Assembly: GCF_900115155.1 (NCBI RefSeq)
Contig: NZ_FOVM01000006.1
Location: 1 to 64,000 of the forward strand
From: Mycetocola miduiensis
Lineage (GTDB): Bacteria > Actinomycetota > Actinomycetes > Actinomycetales > Microbacteriaceae
Length of the DNA stretch: 64,000 nucleotides
Direction of reading: 5' to 3'
Shown: piece after piece, positions 17,411-25,489 of the stretch
Position numbering within the stretch: position 1 is the first letter of the stretch
Layout of the letters: each line of letters starts with the position of its first letter
Translations under genes and position numbers: made by a program
The notes under the pieces: model-generated
Told to the model about the DNA's origin: nothing
Seen by the model: the letters and a program-made list of their open reading frames with translations, nothing else
Databases searched by the model: none

Positions 17411-19344
17411 CCGCGTCGTCGCATCCGCTCGACGAGATCACGCGGGTTTCCCGCCGACTTGGGACGGATCCAGCGCTTGTTCTGCACGGTGGGGGCAACA
17501 CGTCGATCAAGGGCACGGTGCGGGACGTCACCGGTGAGGACGTTGAGGTTGTCTGGGTCAAAGGGAGCGGTTGGGATCTCGGTTCGATCGAACCAGCGGG
17601 CTTTGCCCCCCTCCGGCGGGAGCGCCTCCTTCGGGTGCTCGATACCGAAACGCTGAGCGACGCACAGATGGTCAACGAGGTTCGCCAGGCCTCTCTCGAC
17701 GCCTCCGCCCCGACGGCGTCGATCGAAGCGCTCCTGCATGCGTTCATTCCGCACAGGGTCGTTCTTCATTCGCACGCCGACGCTATCGTCGCTCTCACGA
17801 ACCAGCCGTCCAGCGCTGGAACAGTCGCGGATGTTCTCGGTGACGGCGTTCTGGTCCTCCCTTACGTCATGCCCGGATTCGATCTGGCGCGCATGGTCGC
17901 GGGTACCGGTGATGCTCTCTCCGATGGAGCCACCGATGCAATTGTGCTGTCGAACCACGGGCTCTTCACATTTGCGGATGACACCGAAACGGCGCACCGG
18001 CGGCATCTTGAGCTCGTCCACCGCGCCTCCGCCGAACTCGGTGTAACCGAGTGGGGTGACCTGGGCGCGCCGCTGCCAACCCGCCCGGGTGATCTCCGGG
18101 AAATCGCGGCTCTGCGTCGGGACATCTCGGCGGCCGCCGATCGCCCTCTGATTCTTCGTCAATCGGAATCCTCCCGGGCCGCGGGTTTCGCCGCCCGATC
18201 GGATTTAGCTGCGGTGACCCGTCGCGGGACGGCCACCCCCGAGCACATCATCAGGACGAAACGGGTCCCCCTTGTGGGGCGAGACGTGGCAGATTACGTC
18301 TCCGACTACCGCCGGTACGTCGGCGAGAACCGCGAGCGTTTCGAGGCCCTCACCGAACTCGACCCAGCGCCTCGAGTCGTCCTGGACCCGGTCCTGGGCT
18401 TACTGACAGCGGGCACATCCACAGCAGACGCGCTCGCCGTCGCGGATATCGCTGTGCACACCATGGACATCATCGACGCCGCCGACCGCGCGTCCGCCTA
18501 TCTCTCGCTGGACGAAGCGAAGAGCTTTGACATCGAATACTGGGAACTTGAGCAAGCTCGAATCCGCAAAAAGGGTGCGCCCGCCATGTTCGCGGGTGAA
18601 GTGGCTGTTGTCACCGGGGCCGCTTCGGGAATCGGCCGAGCTTCGGCCTTAGCGCTCCTCGACGCCGGGGCCGCCGTGGTTGGCATCGACCTCAACCCTG
18701 CCGTTCAGTCGATGTTCGATTCCCCCGCATGGTGCGGTGTTGTCGGGGATGTCAGCGACCAGGGCACTCTCGACACGGCCGTAGAGTTGGCCGTCAGATC
18801 GTTCGGCGGTATCGACATCCTTGTCGTCGCTGCCGGAATCTTCCCGGAAAGCGCGCCGCTCTCAGAGCTCGACGACACGTTATGGGAGCGCAGCATCCGG
18901 GTCAACGCGACCGCTGTTGCGCGCATCCTGCGTCAGACCCACCCCTACCTCGCGCTCTCGCCCAACGGAGGAAGGGTGGTGCTCGTCTCAACGAAAAATG
19001 TCGCCGCTCCCGGTCCGGGCGCTGCCGCCTACTCGGCGAGCAAAACTGCCGCCGCGCAGTTGGCCAGGGTGGCCGCGCTCGAGTGGGCCGCCGACGGCAT
19101 CAGAGTGAACCACGTCGAACCCGATGCGGTGTTCGACACGGCAATCTGGACGCCGCAGCTCCTTGCTGAACGGGCGGCGCGTTACGGGATGACGATCGAC
19201 GAATATAAGACCCGCAATCTTCTCGGCCGCGAAGTGACCAGCGCGAAGGTGGCGGAGGCGGTGACAGCGCTGTGCTCACCGGCTTTCTCCGCAACGACCG
19301 GCGTTCACCTGAGCGTTGACGGTGGGAACGATCGGGTGATCTGA
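17407..19344 (+). CDS. Class II aldolase-short-chain dehydrogenase fusion (RhaEW/YuxG-like)
   Basis: This is a 645-residue two-domain protein. The N-terminal class II aldolase half has LHGGGNTSIKG (27-37), zinc ligands His121/His123 in LHSHAD and His184 in LSNHGLFTF. The C-terminal half is an SDR with TGAASGIG (403-410) and the catalytic pair Tyr542/Lys546 in AYSASK. Known fusions of this type cleave L-rhamnulose 1-phosphate to dihydroxyacetone phosphate and L-lactaldehyde and then oxidise the aldehyde. No rhamnose isomerase is nearby, so the substrate may be another ketose phosphate. It is the last gene of the operon, ending 14 bp from a convergent gene. Confidence 0.85.
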   Translation: MTASSHPLDEITRVSRRLGTDPALVLHGGGNTSIKGTVRDVTGEDVEVVWVKGSGWDLGSIEPAGFAPLRRERLLRVLDTETLSDAQMVNEVRQASLDASAPTASIEALLHAFIPHRVVLHSHADAIVALTNQPSSAGTVADVLGDGVLVLPYVMPGFDLARMVAGTGDALSDGATDAIVLSNHGLFTFADDTETAHRRHLELVHRASAELGVTEWGDLGAPLPTRPGDLREIAALRRDISAAADRPLILRQSESSRAAGFAARSDLAAVTRRGTATPEHIIRTKRVPLVGRDVADYVSDYRRYVGENRERFEALTELDPAPRVVLDPVLGLLTAGTSTADALAVADIAVHTMDIIDAADRASAYLSLDEAKSFDIEYWELEQARIRKKGAPAMFAGEVAVVTGAASGIGRASALALLDAGAAVVGIDLNPAVQSMFDSPAWCGVVGDVSDQGTLDTAVELAVRSFGGIDILVVAAGIFPESAPLSELDDTLWERSIRVNATAVARILRQTHPYLALSPNGGRVVLVSTKNVAAPGPGAAAYSASKTAAAQLARVAALEWAADGIRVNHVEPDAVFDTAIWTPQLLAERAARYGMTIDEYKTRNLLGREVTSAKVAEAVTALCSPAFSATTGVHLSVDGGNDRVI

Positions 19345-19358
19345 AGCAGGGCCTGCGC

Positions 19359-20552
19359 TCAGTGGGCGACGCAGGAACCGGATGCGACGGCATCCGTCAA
19401 CTCGGGGGCCTGCGTGATAACCGGCAGGACTTCTTCCATGGCCAGGGCGTACCCGATGTTCGCGGTCGCATCCGACTTGGCGAAGATGACTCCCGCGACC
19501 GCACCGTCGATGGTGAGGAGCGGGCCGCCCGAGTTGCCCTGCTGCACATTCGCGGCAAGCGTCGAGATCTCGCGCGCAACGGGGTTTCCGCCGTAGATGT
19601 CAACGACGAGAGTGGACCCGTTACCGAGAACCTCGGCCGCCTGCGCCGAGAACGGCCCACCGTACGGGTACCCCATGAACGCCGCCTGGGTACCCGGCCC
19701 GGGGGTGGGCGCGAAGGCGAGCGGGGCGGCGTCGAGGTCGTCCACCGCGACGACCGCGAGGTCGTCGACGGGGTCGAAGTACACGATCCGCCCGGCCTTC
19801 GGCAGTTCGCCGGGGACCTCGACGACGAGTTCGGTCACACCGGCGAGCACGTGCGCGTTGGTGACAATACGGTCGTCGGCGGCGACGAAGCCGCTGCCAA
19901 CGCTTCCTGTGCCACAAGAGGGGGCATTGCCGGTGATCCGCACCACCGACGCTGCCGCCTGCGACAGGGCGGGGGAGTCCAGTGCGATATCCGGGATGGC
20001 CGGCGCCGTTGTCGGCACCCCCACGGCGTCGATGAGGCGTGGAAGACCATCGGTGACGATCGTCGACCGCAACTGCGCGAGAAAGGATGCCACGGGCCGC
20101 GGGGTGACGTCGTCGATCGTGCGCAGTACATTCGAGGATGCCATCGCCTGGGTGAGCAGGGGCGCGCCGAGCGACTGCGCGCCGAAGGACAGCAGCGACA
20201 TGACGAGAAGCGTGACCGCGACGTTGGCGACGGCGCCGAGGACGCGGTCGATGGCATTCAGCGGCGTGCGGTGGAGCGGACGGCGGAAGGCATTGCCGAT
20301 CGCGACCCCGATGCTGAACCCGATCGACACGAGCAGCAGGCCGGCGAGGAGCGCGAGCGGGATCCGCCAGACCGACAGGGCGGCCCAGGTCGAGACGAGA
20401 GGAAGCACGAAGAACGCGGCAATGGCCCCGGCGATCATTCCGACGATTCCGCCGACCACGCGCAGCAGGCCGCGTGAGTAGCCGTAGACCAGCGCAAGTA
20501 CGAGGGCGACGATCAGGAGAACATCGAGCACGAGGGCCGCCGTTACCAGCAC
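19359..20552 (-). CDS. marP: MarP-type membrane-anchored serine protease (CvpA-like N-terminus)
   Basis: This is a 397-residue protein with four N-terminal membrane helices (CvpA-like, about residues 1-125) followed by an extracytoplasmic chymotrypsin-fold protease. The catalytic triad is visible: His234 in VTNAHVLAG, Asp264 in PVDDLAVV and Ser341 in QQGNSGGP. Cys213 and Cys394 are placed like the redox-sensitive disulfide of Mycobacterium tuberculosis MarP, the protease needed for acid and oxidative resistance. It starts at GTG 20552. It is convergent with the catabolic operon and not obviously part of it. Confidence 0.92.
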   Translation of the reverse strand: MLVTAALVLDVLLIVALVLALVYGYSRGLLRVVGGIVGMIAGAIAAFFVLPLVSTWAALSVWRIPLALLAGLLLVSIGFSIGVAIGNAFRRPLHRTPLNAIDRVLGAVANVAVTLLVMSLLSFGAQSLGAPLLTQAMASSNVLRTIDDVTPRPVASFLAQLRSTIVTDGLPRLIDAVGVPTTAPAIPDIALDSPALSQAAASVVRITGNAPSCGTGSVGSGFVAADDRIVTNAHVLAGVTELVVEVPGELPKAGRIVYFDPVDDLAVVAVDDLDAAPLAFAPTPGPGTQAAFMGYPYGGPFSAQAAEVLGNGSTLVVDIYGGNPVAREISTLAANVQQGNSGGPLLTIDGAVAGVIFAKSDATANIGYALAMEEVLPVITQAPELTDAVASGSCVAH

Positions 20553-20616
20553 AGTCGGCCTCCTCGGTTCGCGGCATGGGTCTGCCGGAAACCCAGTCTA
20601 GGGCGGCATCCGGCGA

Positions 20617-20645
20617 GAATGCCGAGCGCCGGATGTCGCGAACTC
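20617..20645 (-). terminator. Hairpin downstream of the uronate dehydrogenase-like gene
   Basis: CATCCGGCG (20617-20625) pairs with CGCCGGATG (20637-20645), an 11-nt loop between them. It lies 42 bp past the stop of the minus-strand gene ending at 20687. No T tract is seen. Confidence 0.4.
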
Positions 20646-20686
20646 AGGAGCCTTCCGGCCAGTCCTCCGGGGCGGGGGCTCCGCCC

Positions 20687-21439
20687 TCAACGACGGGCTT
20701 CCGGCTGCTCGACCCGGTCGGTCCAGCTGTCACGGGGGCGGTAGCCCAGTTCGAGCATGGTGTTAAGGAGGTCCCAGCGCCGATTGTGGTTGTCGGAAAC
20801 GGCGTAGTAGATGCCATAGCTGGTGTCGGCTTCGATGGCGCACCGGAACACCTGCTCGGTGTCGTCCTCACTGAGCCACATGGCGCGCAGGATCTCCTTG
20901 TCAGTCTCTGTCGGGTCCGAGGAGAACCAGCCGACGCGGAGCGCAAGGAAGTCGATGCCGAACTCGTCGTGATAGAAACGTCCGAGCGCTTCGCCGAAAA
21001 CCTTCGACACCCCGTACAGGGAGTCGACGCGCGGCAACTGATGGGAGTACACCGGCCACTCGCCGAGCCGGTCGTACATGCCCATCGCATGGTTCGACGA
21101 CGCGAATACGAAGCGCCGCACCCCGGCTTCCCTGGCTGCCTCGAGCACGTTGCGGAACCCGACGATATTGGCATTCAACACGTCGTCCCACTCAGACTCC
21201 GGCGACGCCGCGCCGGCCAGGTGCAGCACGGTGTCCACACCCTCCATCAGGGGCAGCACTTCTGCATAGACCTCGAGGTCCGCCCGCCGCAGAGTTTTCT
21301 CCTGCTCGGGCGTTCGGGGTGTGCGCCCCTGGGTGACCAGCTCGTAATCGTTGCGGAGGCGTCCCTCAAGGAACTGTCCGATGCCGCCGCTTGCCCCGGT
21401 GATCAGGACCCGTCGTCTGGTGCGCTCCGTTCCTGTCAT
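20687..21439 (-). CDS. NAD-dependent epimerase/dehydratase, uronate dehydrogenase-like
   Basis: This is a 250-residue short extended SDR. It has the NAD loop LITGASGGIG (12-21), the active-site Tyr142/Lys146 in SLYGVSKVFGE, and the stretch VFASSNHAMGMY that resembles SSNHAxGxY of uronate dehydrogenases, which oxidise glucuronate or galacturonate to the aldarolactone. No aldarate pathway genes adjoin, so the specific substrate is uncertain. It lies 17 bp downstream of the small acidic protein gene and may share its transcript. Confidence 0.8.
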   Translation of the reverse strand: MTGTERTRRRVLITGASGGIGQFLEGRLRNDYELVTQGRTPRTPEQEKTLRRADLEVYAEVLPLMEGVDTVLHLAGAASPESEWDDVLNANIVGFRNVLEAAREAGVRRFVFASSNHAMGMYDRLGEWPVYSHQLPRVDSLYGVSKVFGEALGRFYHDEFGIDFLALRVGWFSSDPTETDKEILRAMWLSEDDTEQVFRCAIEADTSYGIYYAVSDNHNRRWDLLNTMLELGYRPRDSWTDRVEQPEARR

Positions 21440-21456
21440 CGCGTGGCCTCTCTGTG

Positions 21457-21849
21457 TCAGCGTTCCGAGCCCGTGACATCCGGTTCGGGCGGGTTGCTCG
21501 ACGCGAGAGCGTCACTGTCGAGAGCGTCCGTCAGCTGCGAAACCGTGGTGTCCTCGTTGTCGGTTCCCGGTTGAACCTCACCGTGGGGGTTGCTGAACAG
21601 GTGCTGGTCGTTCTCGGAGTCATCTTCATCGTCCGCCGCGGTATCCGACGTCTCGACATCCGCTTCATCGACGTCGAGAAAGGCGGCATCCTGCTCGACA
21701 GGCTCGACAGGCTCGCCGGCGACGGCGTCGTTGGCCACCGTCTGCTTGGCGAGGGCCTCCTCGTCCTTGGGATCTCCGACACCCCACACGCCGCCTTCAG
21801 ACGTGACGCCCTCGGTAACCGCGTTCTCGTCCTGGATGTTGTCGCTCAT
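21457..21849 (-). CDS. Small acidic hypothetical protein
   Basis: This is a 130-residue, very acidic, probably disordered protein without membrane segment or signal peptide. It begins MSDNIQDENAVTEG and contains QTVANDAVAGEPV, which recurs as QTVTNDAVADAPV in the protein at 22531-22845; the two look like diverged paralogues. The ATG at 21849 has a good AAGGGGAAATC leader, so an upstream in-frame start was rejected. Function unknown. It sits in a minus-strand run with a phosphoesterase and a PRC-barrel protein, a neighbourhood suggestive of stress or envelope functions. Confidence 0.75.
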   Translation of the reverse strand: MSDNIQDENAVTEGVTSEGGVWGVGDPKDEEALAKQTVANDAVAGEPVEPVEQDAAFLDVDEADVETSDTAADDEDDSENDQHLFSNPHGEVQPGTDNEDTTVSQLTDALDSDALASSNPPEPDVTGSER

Positions 21850-21926
21850 GATTTCCCCTTTCGTCGGAACCTTCACCGTAGGCATCCGTCACAACGAGCG
21901 ACAAGGGGCTTGCGGCCGACTGCCCG

Positions 21927-22436
21927 CTACTGCGATACCCGAGCGACGGGCACAAGTGTGACGTCTCGCAGGGTTCCCGCGTCCGCGGTCGCCGTCATCA
22001 TGGTGCACAGCGGCTGGCGGCGGCGATCGGTCGGCGAACCCGGGTTGAGCAATCGAAGACCGCGCGTGGTGGTGTCCCACGGGATGTGGCTGTGGCCGAA
22101 AACCAGCACGTCGGCATCCGGGAACCGGGCCTCGCACCGCGCCTCACGCCCGGTGGCCGCACCCGTCTCGTGGATCATCGCGAAGCGGATGCCATCGATC
22201 GTCACCTCAGCGACCTCCGGCAGGCGCGCCCGCAGCAGGTCGCCGTCGTTGTTGCCGTACACGCCGACGAGCCGCGCGGACCGGGCCTCGAGTTCATCAA
22301 GAAGCGACTCTTCGACCCAGTCGCCGGCGTGGAAGACGACGTCGGCGGTCTCGACTGCCTGCCAGACCTCCTCGGGCATGGCGCGAGCCCGCTTCGGCAC
22401 GTGGGTGTCGGCGAGCAGCAGCAGTCGGGTCGGCAT
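21927..22436 (-). CDS. YfcE/MJ0936-type metallophosphoesterase
   Basis: This is a 169-residue calcineurin-like phosphoesterase. All metal-binding motifs are present in order: LLADTHVPK (Asp10, His12), VFHAGDW, VYGNNDGD, AMIHE and VFGHSHIPW, closed by LLNPGSPTD. Members of this small-domain group hydrolyse phosphodiesters such as bis-p-nitrophenyl phosphate in vitro, and physiological substrates are mostly unknown. It is cytosolic. It lies between the two small acidic protein genes on the same strand. Confidence 0.88.
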   Translation of the reverse strand: MPTRLLLLADTHVPKRARAMPEEVWQAVETADVVFHAGDWVEESLLDELEARSARLVGVYGNNDGDLLRARLPEVAEVTIDGIRFAMIHETGAATGREARCEARFPDADVLVFGHSHIPWDTTTRGLRLLNPGSPTDRRRQPLCTMMTATADAGTLRDVTLVPVARVSQ

Positions 22437-22491
22437 GCTTGGATCCTCTCAGATCTCCATCAGAGGGGCTGGACGCCCCGAGGCAACAGGG

Positions 22492-22520
22492 CGGGCCCGG
22501 GCTGCAACAGCCCGGGCCCG
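22492..22520 (-). terminator. Strong hairpin after the 104-residue acidic protein
   Basis: CGGGCCCGGGCTG (22492-22504) and CAGCCCGGGCCCG (22508-22520) form a perfect 13-bp stem with a CAA loop, 10 bp beyond the stop of the minus-strand gene ending at 22531. It is a likely terminator, although no T run follows on either strand. Confidence 0.55.
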
Positions 22521-22530
22521 ATCAGCACTG

Positions 22531-22845
22531 TCAGATGTTGTCAATGCCTCTGCCGGCGTTCAGATCCGGGTCTTCTACCACTGCCTCCAGCGTGTCCTCC
22601 CGGTAGATCTCGGCCAGCGGGTCGTCGTCCATGCCGCGGTGCCCATCGGAAATGTAGTGCTCACCCGTCGCGTGGCGGTCGTCGAGGTGCTGTTCCTCGA
22701 GCACTTCTGCCTCACGGGCGGCGAGAGGCGACTCGTTGTCTGTGTTGTAGACCGGTGCGTCAGCAACGGCGTCGTTCGTCACCGTCTGGTGGCCCATTGT
22801 GTCGACCGTCTCGGGGTCGCCGCCGGTTACCGCTGAATCACTCAT
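22531..22845 (-). CDS. Small acidic hypothetical protein (paralogue of 21457-21849)
   Basis: This is a 104-residue acidic protein, probably disordered at the N-terminus, sharing the MSD start and the QTVTNDAVA motif with the 130-residue protein at 21457. The C-terminal half (EQHLDDRHATGEHYISDGHRGMDDDPLAEIY, cited in part) is His/Asp-rich, so metal or cation binding is conceivable but unproven. The ribosome site AAGGAAG precedes the ATG at 22845. Function unknown. Confidence 0.72.
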   Translation of the reverse strand: MSDSAVTGGDPETVDTMGHQTVTNDAVADAPVYNTDNESPLAAREAEVLEEQHLDDRHATGEHYISDGHRGMDDDPLAEIYREDTLEAVVEDPDLNAGRGIDNI

Positions 22846-22925
22846 TCATCTTCCTTCCTTCAGTGTGAGGGATACCGCCGGGGCAGGCGGCCATCCGTTC
22901 ACAAGGGTCTGCTCGCGCATGCTGC

Positions 22926-22975
22926 TCACAGGTTCTGGTCACAAGTTCTGCTCACAAGGTCTGCTCACAAGTGCC
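22926..22975. repeat. 13-bp tandem repeat array at the end of the PRC-barrel gene
   Basis: Consecutive units TCACAGGTTCTGG (22926-22938), TCACAAGTTCTGC (22939-22951), TCACAAGGTCTGC (22952-22964) and a partial TCACAAGTGCC (from 22965) are seen. A further related copy begins near 22899. The stop codon of the PRC-barrel gene lies in the last partial unit. Such short arrays are slippage-prone and may vary between strains. Confidence 0.7.
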
Positions 22976-23735
22976 TGGGCGGTTCGCTCTGGTCGATCCT
23001 TCTGCCGTTCGCATCCACGCCGTCGGCGGCGGGGTCGTAGCGCCGCATGCGGCTGTGCTTGCCGGTAGGTTCGCCCGCGAGCGCGCCCTCGGATGCGGGC
23101 GGCATCGGCTCCCCGAGGGGCTGTTCGCTCATTCGGAGATCGTGGGGGTCGCGCGTGCCGTACACCTGGTTCGCTTCGGGGTGGAAGTCGGCGAGGTTGC
23201 GAGGGGCGTCGGCCCCGTCCCGGTCGCGATTCGCGTGCCGGGGCGTTTCGGAATCGCCGTGGGTGCTCTCGGTGTCCGCTGCGACGGCAGCCGTGTCATC
23301 GTCGTGACGCGAAGCATCCGTTGTTGTGGTCGGAATCGGCGTGACGCTCTGGCCGTCCGGCCCGAGGTCGTATTCGCGCTCCGGATACTCGTCCGGGCGT
23401 GCGGTTCCACCGTCGGTGTCGCGGTCGGAGAGACCGTAATAGCGGTACAACGCCTCTTCATTGTGCGGGCTGAGGGCTTCGTCCGTGTCGATCCGCGGCG
23501 CCTCTTTGACTGTTTCGCGGTCGACGTCGACGCGGACCACCTCGCCGTCCCACCGGGCATCCGCCAGGGGGATGAAGGTCTCCTTGTGCCCGAACAACCC
23601 GGTCCTGACCGTCACCCAGTTGGGTGCGCCGGTCTGCGAGTCGAGGAACACCTGGCCAACCGTGCCGAGCTTGTCGTCGTCGCGGCCAATCACCGGTGCG
23701 CCCTGGAGCCCTCCGATATCGCGTGAATCAAGCAT
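22965..23735 (-). CDS. PRC-barrel domain protein with long disordered tail
   Basis: This is a 256-residue protein. The first about 75 residues form a PRC-barrel-like domain (MLDSRDIGGLQGAPVIGRDD, KLGTVGQVFLDSQTGAPNWV, GHKETFIPLADA), a small beta barrel also found in photosynthetic reaction centre H and RimM. The tail is Asp/Thr/His-rich and looks disordered. AAGGAG precedes the ATG at 23735; the frame is open further upstream but family homology starts here. Related actinobacterial proteins are general-stress-associated, with no defined biochemical role. It is next to an uncharacterised membrane protein on the same strand. Confidence 0.82.
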   Translation of the reverse strand: MLDSRDIGGLQGAPVIGRDDDKLGTVGQVFLDSQTGAPNWVTVRTGLFGHKETFIPLADARWDGEVVRVDVDRETVKEAPRIDTDEALSPHNEEALYRYYGLSDRDTDGGTARPDEYPEREYDLGPDGQSVTPIPTTTTDASRHDDDTAAVAADTESTHGDSETPRHANRDRDGADAPRNLADFHPEANQVYGTRDPHDLRMSEQPLGEPMPPASEGALAGEPTGKHSRMRRYDPAADGVDANGRRIDQSEPPRHL

Positions 23736-23776
23736 GCTTACTCCTTCAACTTCGTCGAAAAGCGGATGTCGCGGGT

Positions 23777-24424
23777 TTAGCGGCCGAGTCCGGCGCGGTC
23801 GACGCGACGGTGGAAGCGCATGCCGGCCATTCCACCGACGATCGCGCCGCCGAGGCTGGCGGCAATACCGAGAATCGCCGTGATGATTCCGGCGGTGGTC
23901 AGCTCTTCGGCGCTCGTTGGGATCCGCGGGAACGTGTTCATCTCGGAGAGAACGTTGTTGCCGAAGATGAGACCGAGGATGGCGGCGACGATGGCGATGA
24001 GGATCGCCCACAGCCAGACGGCGAGTCCCTGCTTGGCGCCGTTGAAGCGGGCCATCCGGCCGGCAACGTATCCGCCGCAGTAGTACGCGACAAAGAGGAT
24101 GACGACCAGGAGGATGGAGTACACAATGACACTGCCGAACGGCGTGCTGACGGTCTGGTCAACGGCTTCTTCAACACCGCCGCTGATCGCCGCGCCGATT
24201 CCGGCCGCAAGTGCGGTGAGAAGCACGACCATTCCGGTCGCGGCAAGCCAGCCGAAGAAGGCGGAGCCGAACTTCATTCCGCCGAACCGCTCCTTCTGGC
24301 GTTCGGTGACTTCCTCACGGTACGAGGCTTGGGGTTCTGCGGGGACCGAGCCGTGGGCCTCTGGGCCACCGGCGTTGTAGGCGCGGGTTCGGGCGTCGGA
24401 GTCGCTGTGGTCTGAAGTACTCAT
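23777..24424 (-). CDS. Four-helix hypothetical membrane protein
   Basis: This is a 215-residue protein with an N-terminal hydrophilic segment of about 50 residues (MSTSDHSDSDARTRAYNAGG), then four strongly hydrophobic Gly/Ala-rich helices and a short Arg-rich C-terminus (MRFHRRVDRAGLGR). The second to third loop contains YYCGGYVAGRMARF, a pattern seen in small actinobacterial membrane proteins of unknown function. The ATG at 24424 was chosen over an in-frame upstream start because it follows AAAGGACAACA. It is 41 bp upstream of the PRC-barrel gene and probably co-transcribed with it. Confidence 0.78.
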   Translation of the reverse strand: MSTSDHSDSDARTRAYNAGGPEAHGSVPAEPQASYREEVTERQKERFGGMKFGSAFFGWLAATGMVVLLTALAAGIGAAISGGVEEAVDQTVSTPFGSVIVYSILLVVILFVAYYCGGYVAGRMARFNGAKQGLAVWLWAILIAIVAAILGLIFGNNVLSEMNTFPRIPTSAEELTTAGIITAILGIAASLGGAIVGGMAGMRFHRRVDRAGLGR

Positions 24425-24617
24425 GATTGTTGTCCTTTCATGGTTACCAACAGTCAAGGGGTCCCGTTGTCCCCCATGCAAGGGGGTTGCGCTCCGTGGC
24501 ATCAGCCAGAAACTGCCGGATTTCTGCCATCCGCTCCGAGCGGCGGCGGCGCCTTTGCAGCACCGGATTCAGGCCGCGAGACGGCGCCCGCAGCTGGCGA
24601 CCTCTAATGTTGGAAAC

Positions 24618-25373
24618 GTGAGGAAACGACCCGGCGTCCTGCTGCCACTAACCGTTGGAATCGTCGCGTTCCTCGGCTTCGGCTGGATCTGGGTGGCCGT
24701 GGAATCGGACATGTCGTTGCCGACCGGGACCCTCATGTGGGCGCTCTCCGAACTGGCCTTCTTGCTGGCCCTCGTCGTTCCCGCCGTCTGCCTGTTCTTT
24801 GTCATCCGGGCGCTGCACATCCGCAAGCTGCACGCTCGTGAAGCTATCGGTCCAGCAGGCACCGGTATCGCCAAGGCCAGCGATCTGCTGTGGGCGCTGT
24901 CGCACGGCATGCTTCCGCAGACCGAGTCGCCTGGGGTGATTCCCACGGATGCTACGGAGTCCGTTTTCGTCGCCGCGCCGATCGCGTTCGCCCGGCACAG
25001 CCAGCTGCAGCCGAGCGCTCGCCGCATGCTTGCTGCGGCCCGGGCCCGGGCAGGTTCGACGCCAGGAGGGGCGCCGGTTGCGACCGACCCGGTGGGCTCG
25101 GACTGGAGCCAGGCGGTCCCGTCATCCGTTGCAGCCAGTGACCGGCGCATCCTCGTTCTCCTGCCGGAGGAGCTCGTTGAGATCCCCTACTCCGACATCA
25201 CCGAGGTGCATTCGGATTCGGGCCATGTCGTGCTGCGGCTCCGCAGCGGCCCGCCGGTGCTTCTCTCCGGGACGGCCGCCGAATCGCTCGCGGTGCTCGC
25301 GGTGTGGGGGAGTCTCGGCGAATCGGCGCTGCGGCGTCACCCTGCTCTCGCCGCCCTCCGCTCAAGAGGGTGA
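24618..25373 (+). CDS. Hypothetical membrane protein with two N-terminal helices
   Basis: This is a 251-residue protein starting at GTG 24618. Two transmembrane helices (VLLPLTVGIVAFLGFGWIWV and the segment LAFLLALVVPAVCLFFVI) are followed by a soluble domain of about 180 residues. That domain includes RRILVLLPEELVEIPYSDITEV and VVLRLRSGPPVLLSG, which read like a PH-like beta sandwich; this is my inference. A -10-like TAATGT lies at 24605-24610, 7 nt before the start, with no convincing Shine-Dalgarno, so the mRNA may be leaderless. Function unknown. Confidence 0.7.
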   Translation: MRKRPGVLLPLTVGIVAFLGFGWIWVAVESDMSLPTGTLMWALSELAFLLALVVPAVCLFFVIRALHIRKLHAREAIGPAGTGIAKASDLLWALSHGMLPQTESPGVIPTDATESVFVAAPIAFARHSQLQPSARRMLAAARARAGSTPGGAPVATDPVGSDWSQAVPSSVAASDRRILVLLPEELVEIPYSDITEVHSDSGHVVLRLRSGPPVLLSGTAAESLAVLAVWGSLGESALRRHPALAALRSRG

Positions 25374-25489
25374 ATCGTCCGCAGCGAACGCTCAACAGGA
25401 GCATCTGTGCTTTTTCGGGCGGCACGTCCTGTTGAGCATGCGAGTCGCCGCCCGAGCCCGGGCGCGCCCTGCATGGTTTGATGGAGCAC

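Noticed and set aside
8649-19344. Calling the operon a plain autoinducer-2 lsr operon
   Set aside because: Only the LsrF-type gene is closely lsr-like. LsrG and LsrR are absent, the kinase is not clearly LsrK, and two extra enzymes belong to other pathways.
17407-19344. Calling the operon a rhamnose operon because of the aldolase-SDR fusion
   Set aside because: No rhamnose isomerase or mutarotase is present, and the LsrF- and GlpD-like enzymes have no role in rhamnose breakdown.
23736-24011. Upstream in-frame extension of the PRC-barrel gene
   Set aside because: It would overlap the next gene, is Arg/His-rich nonsense, and a good ribosome site with family-like sequence begins at 23735.
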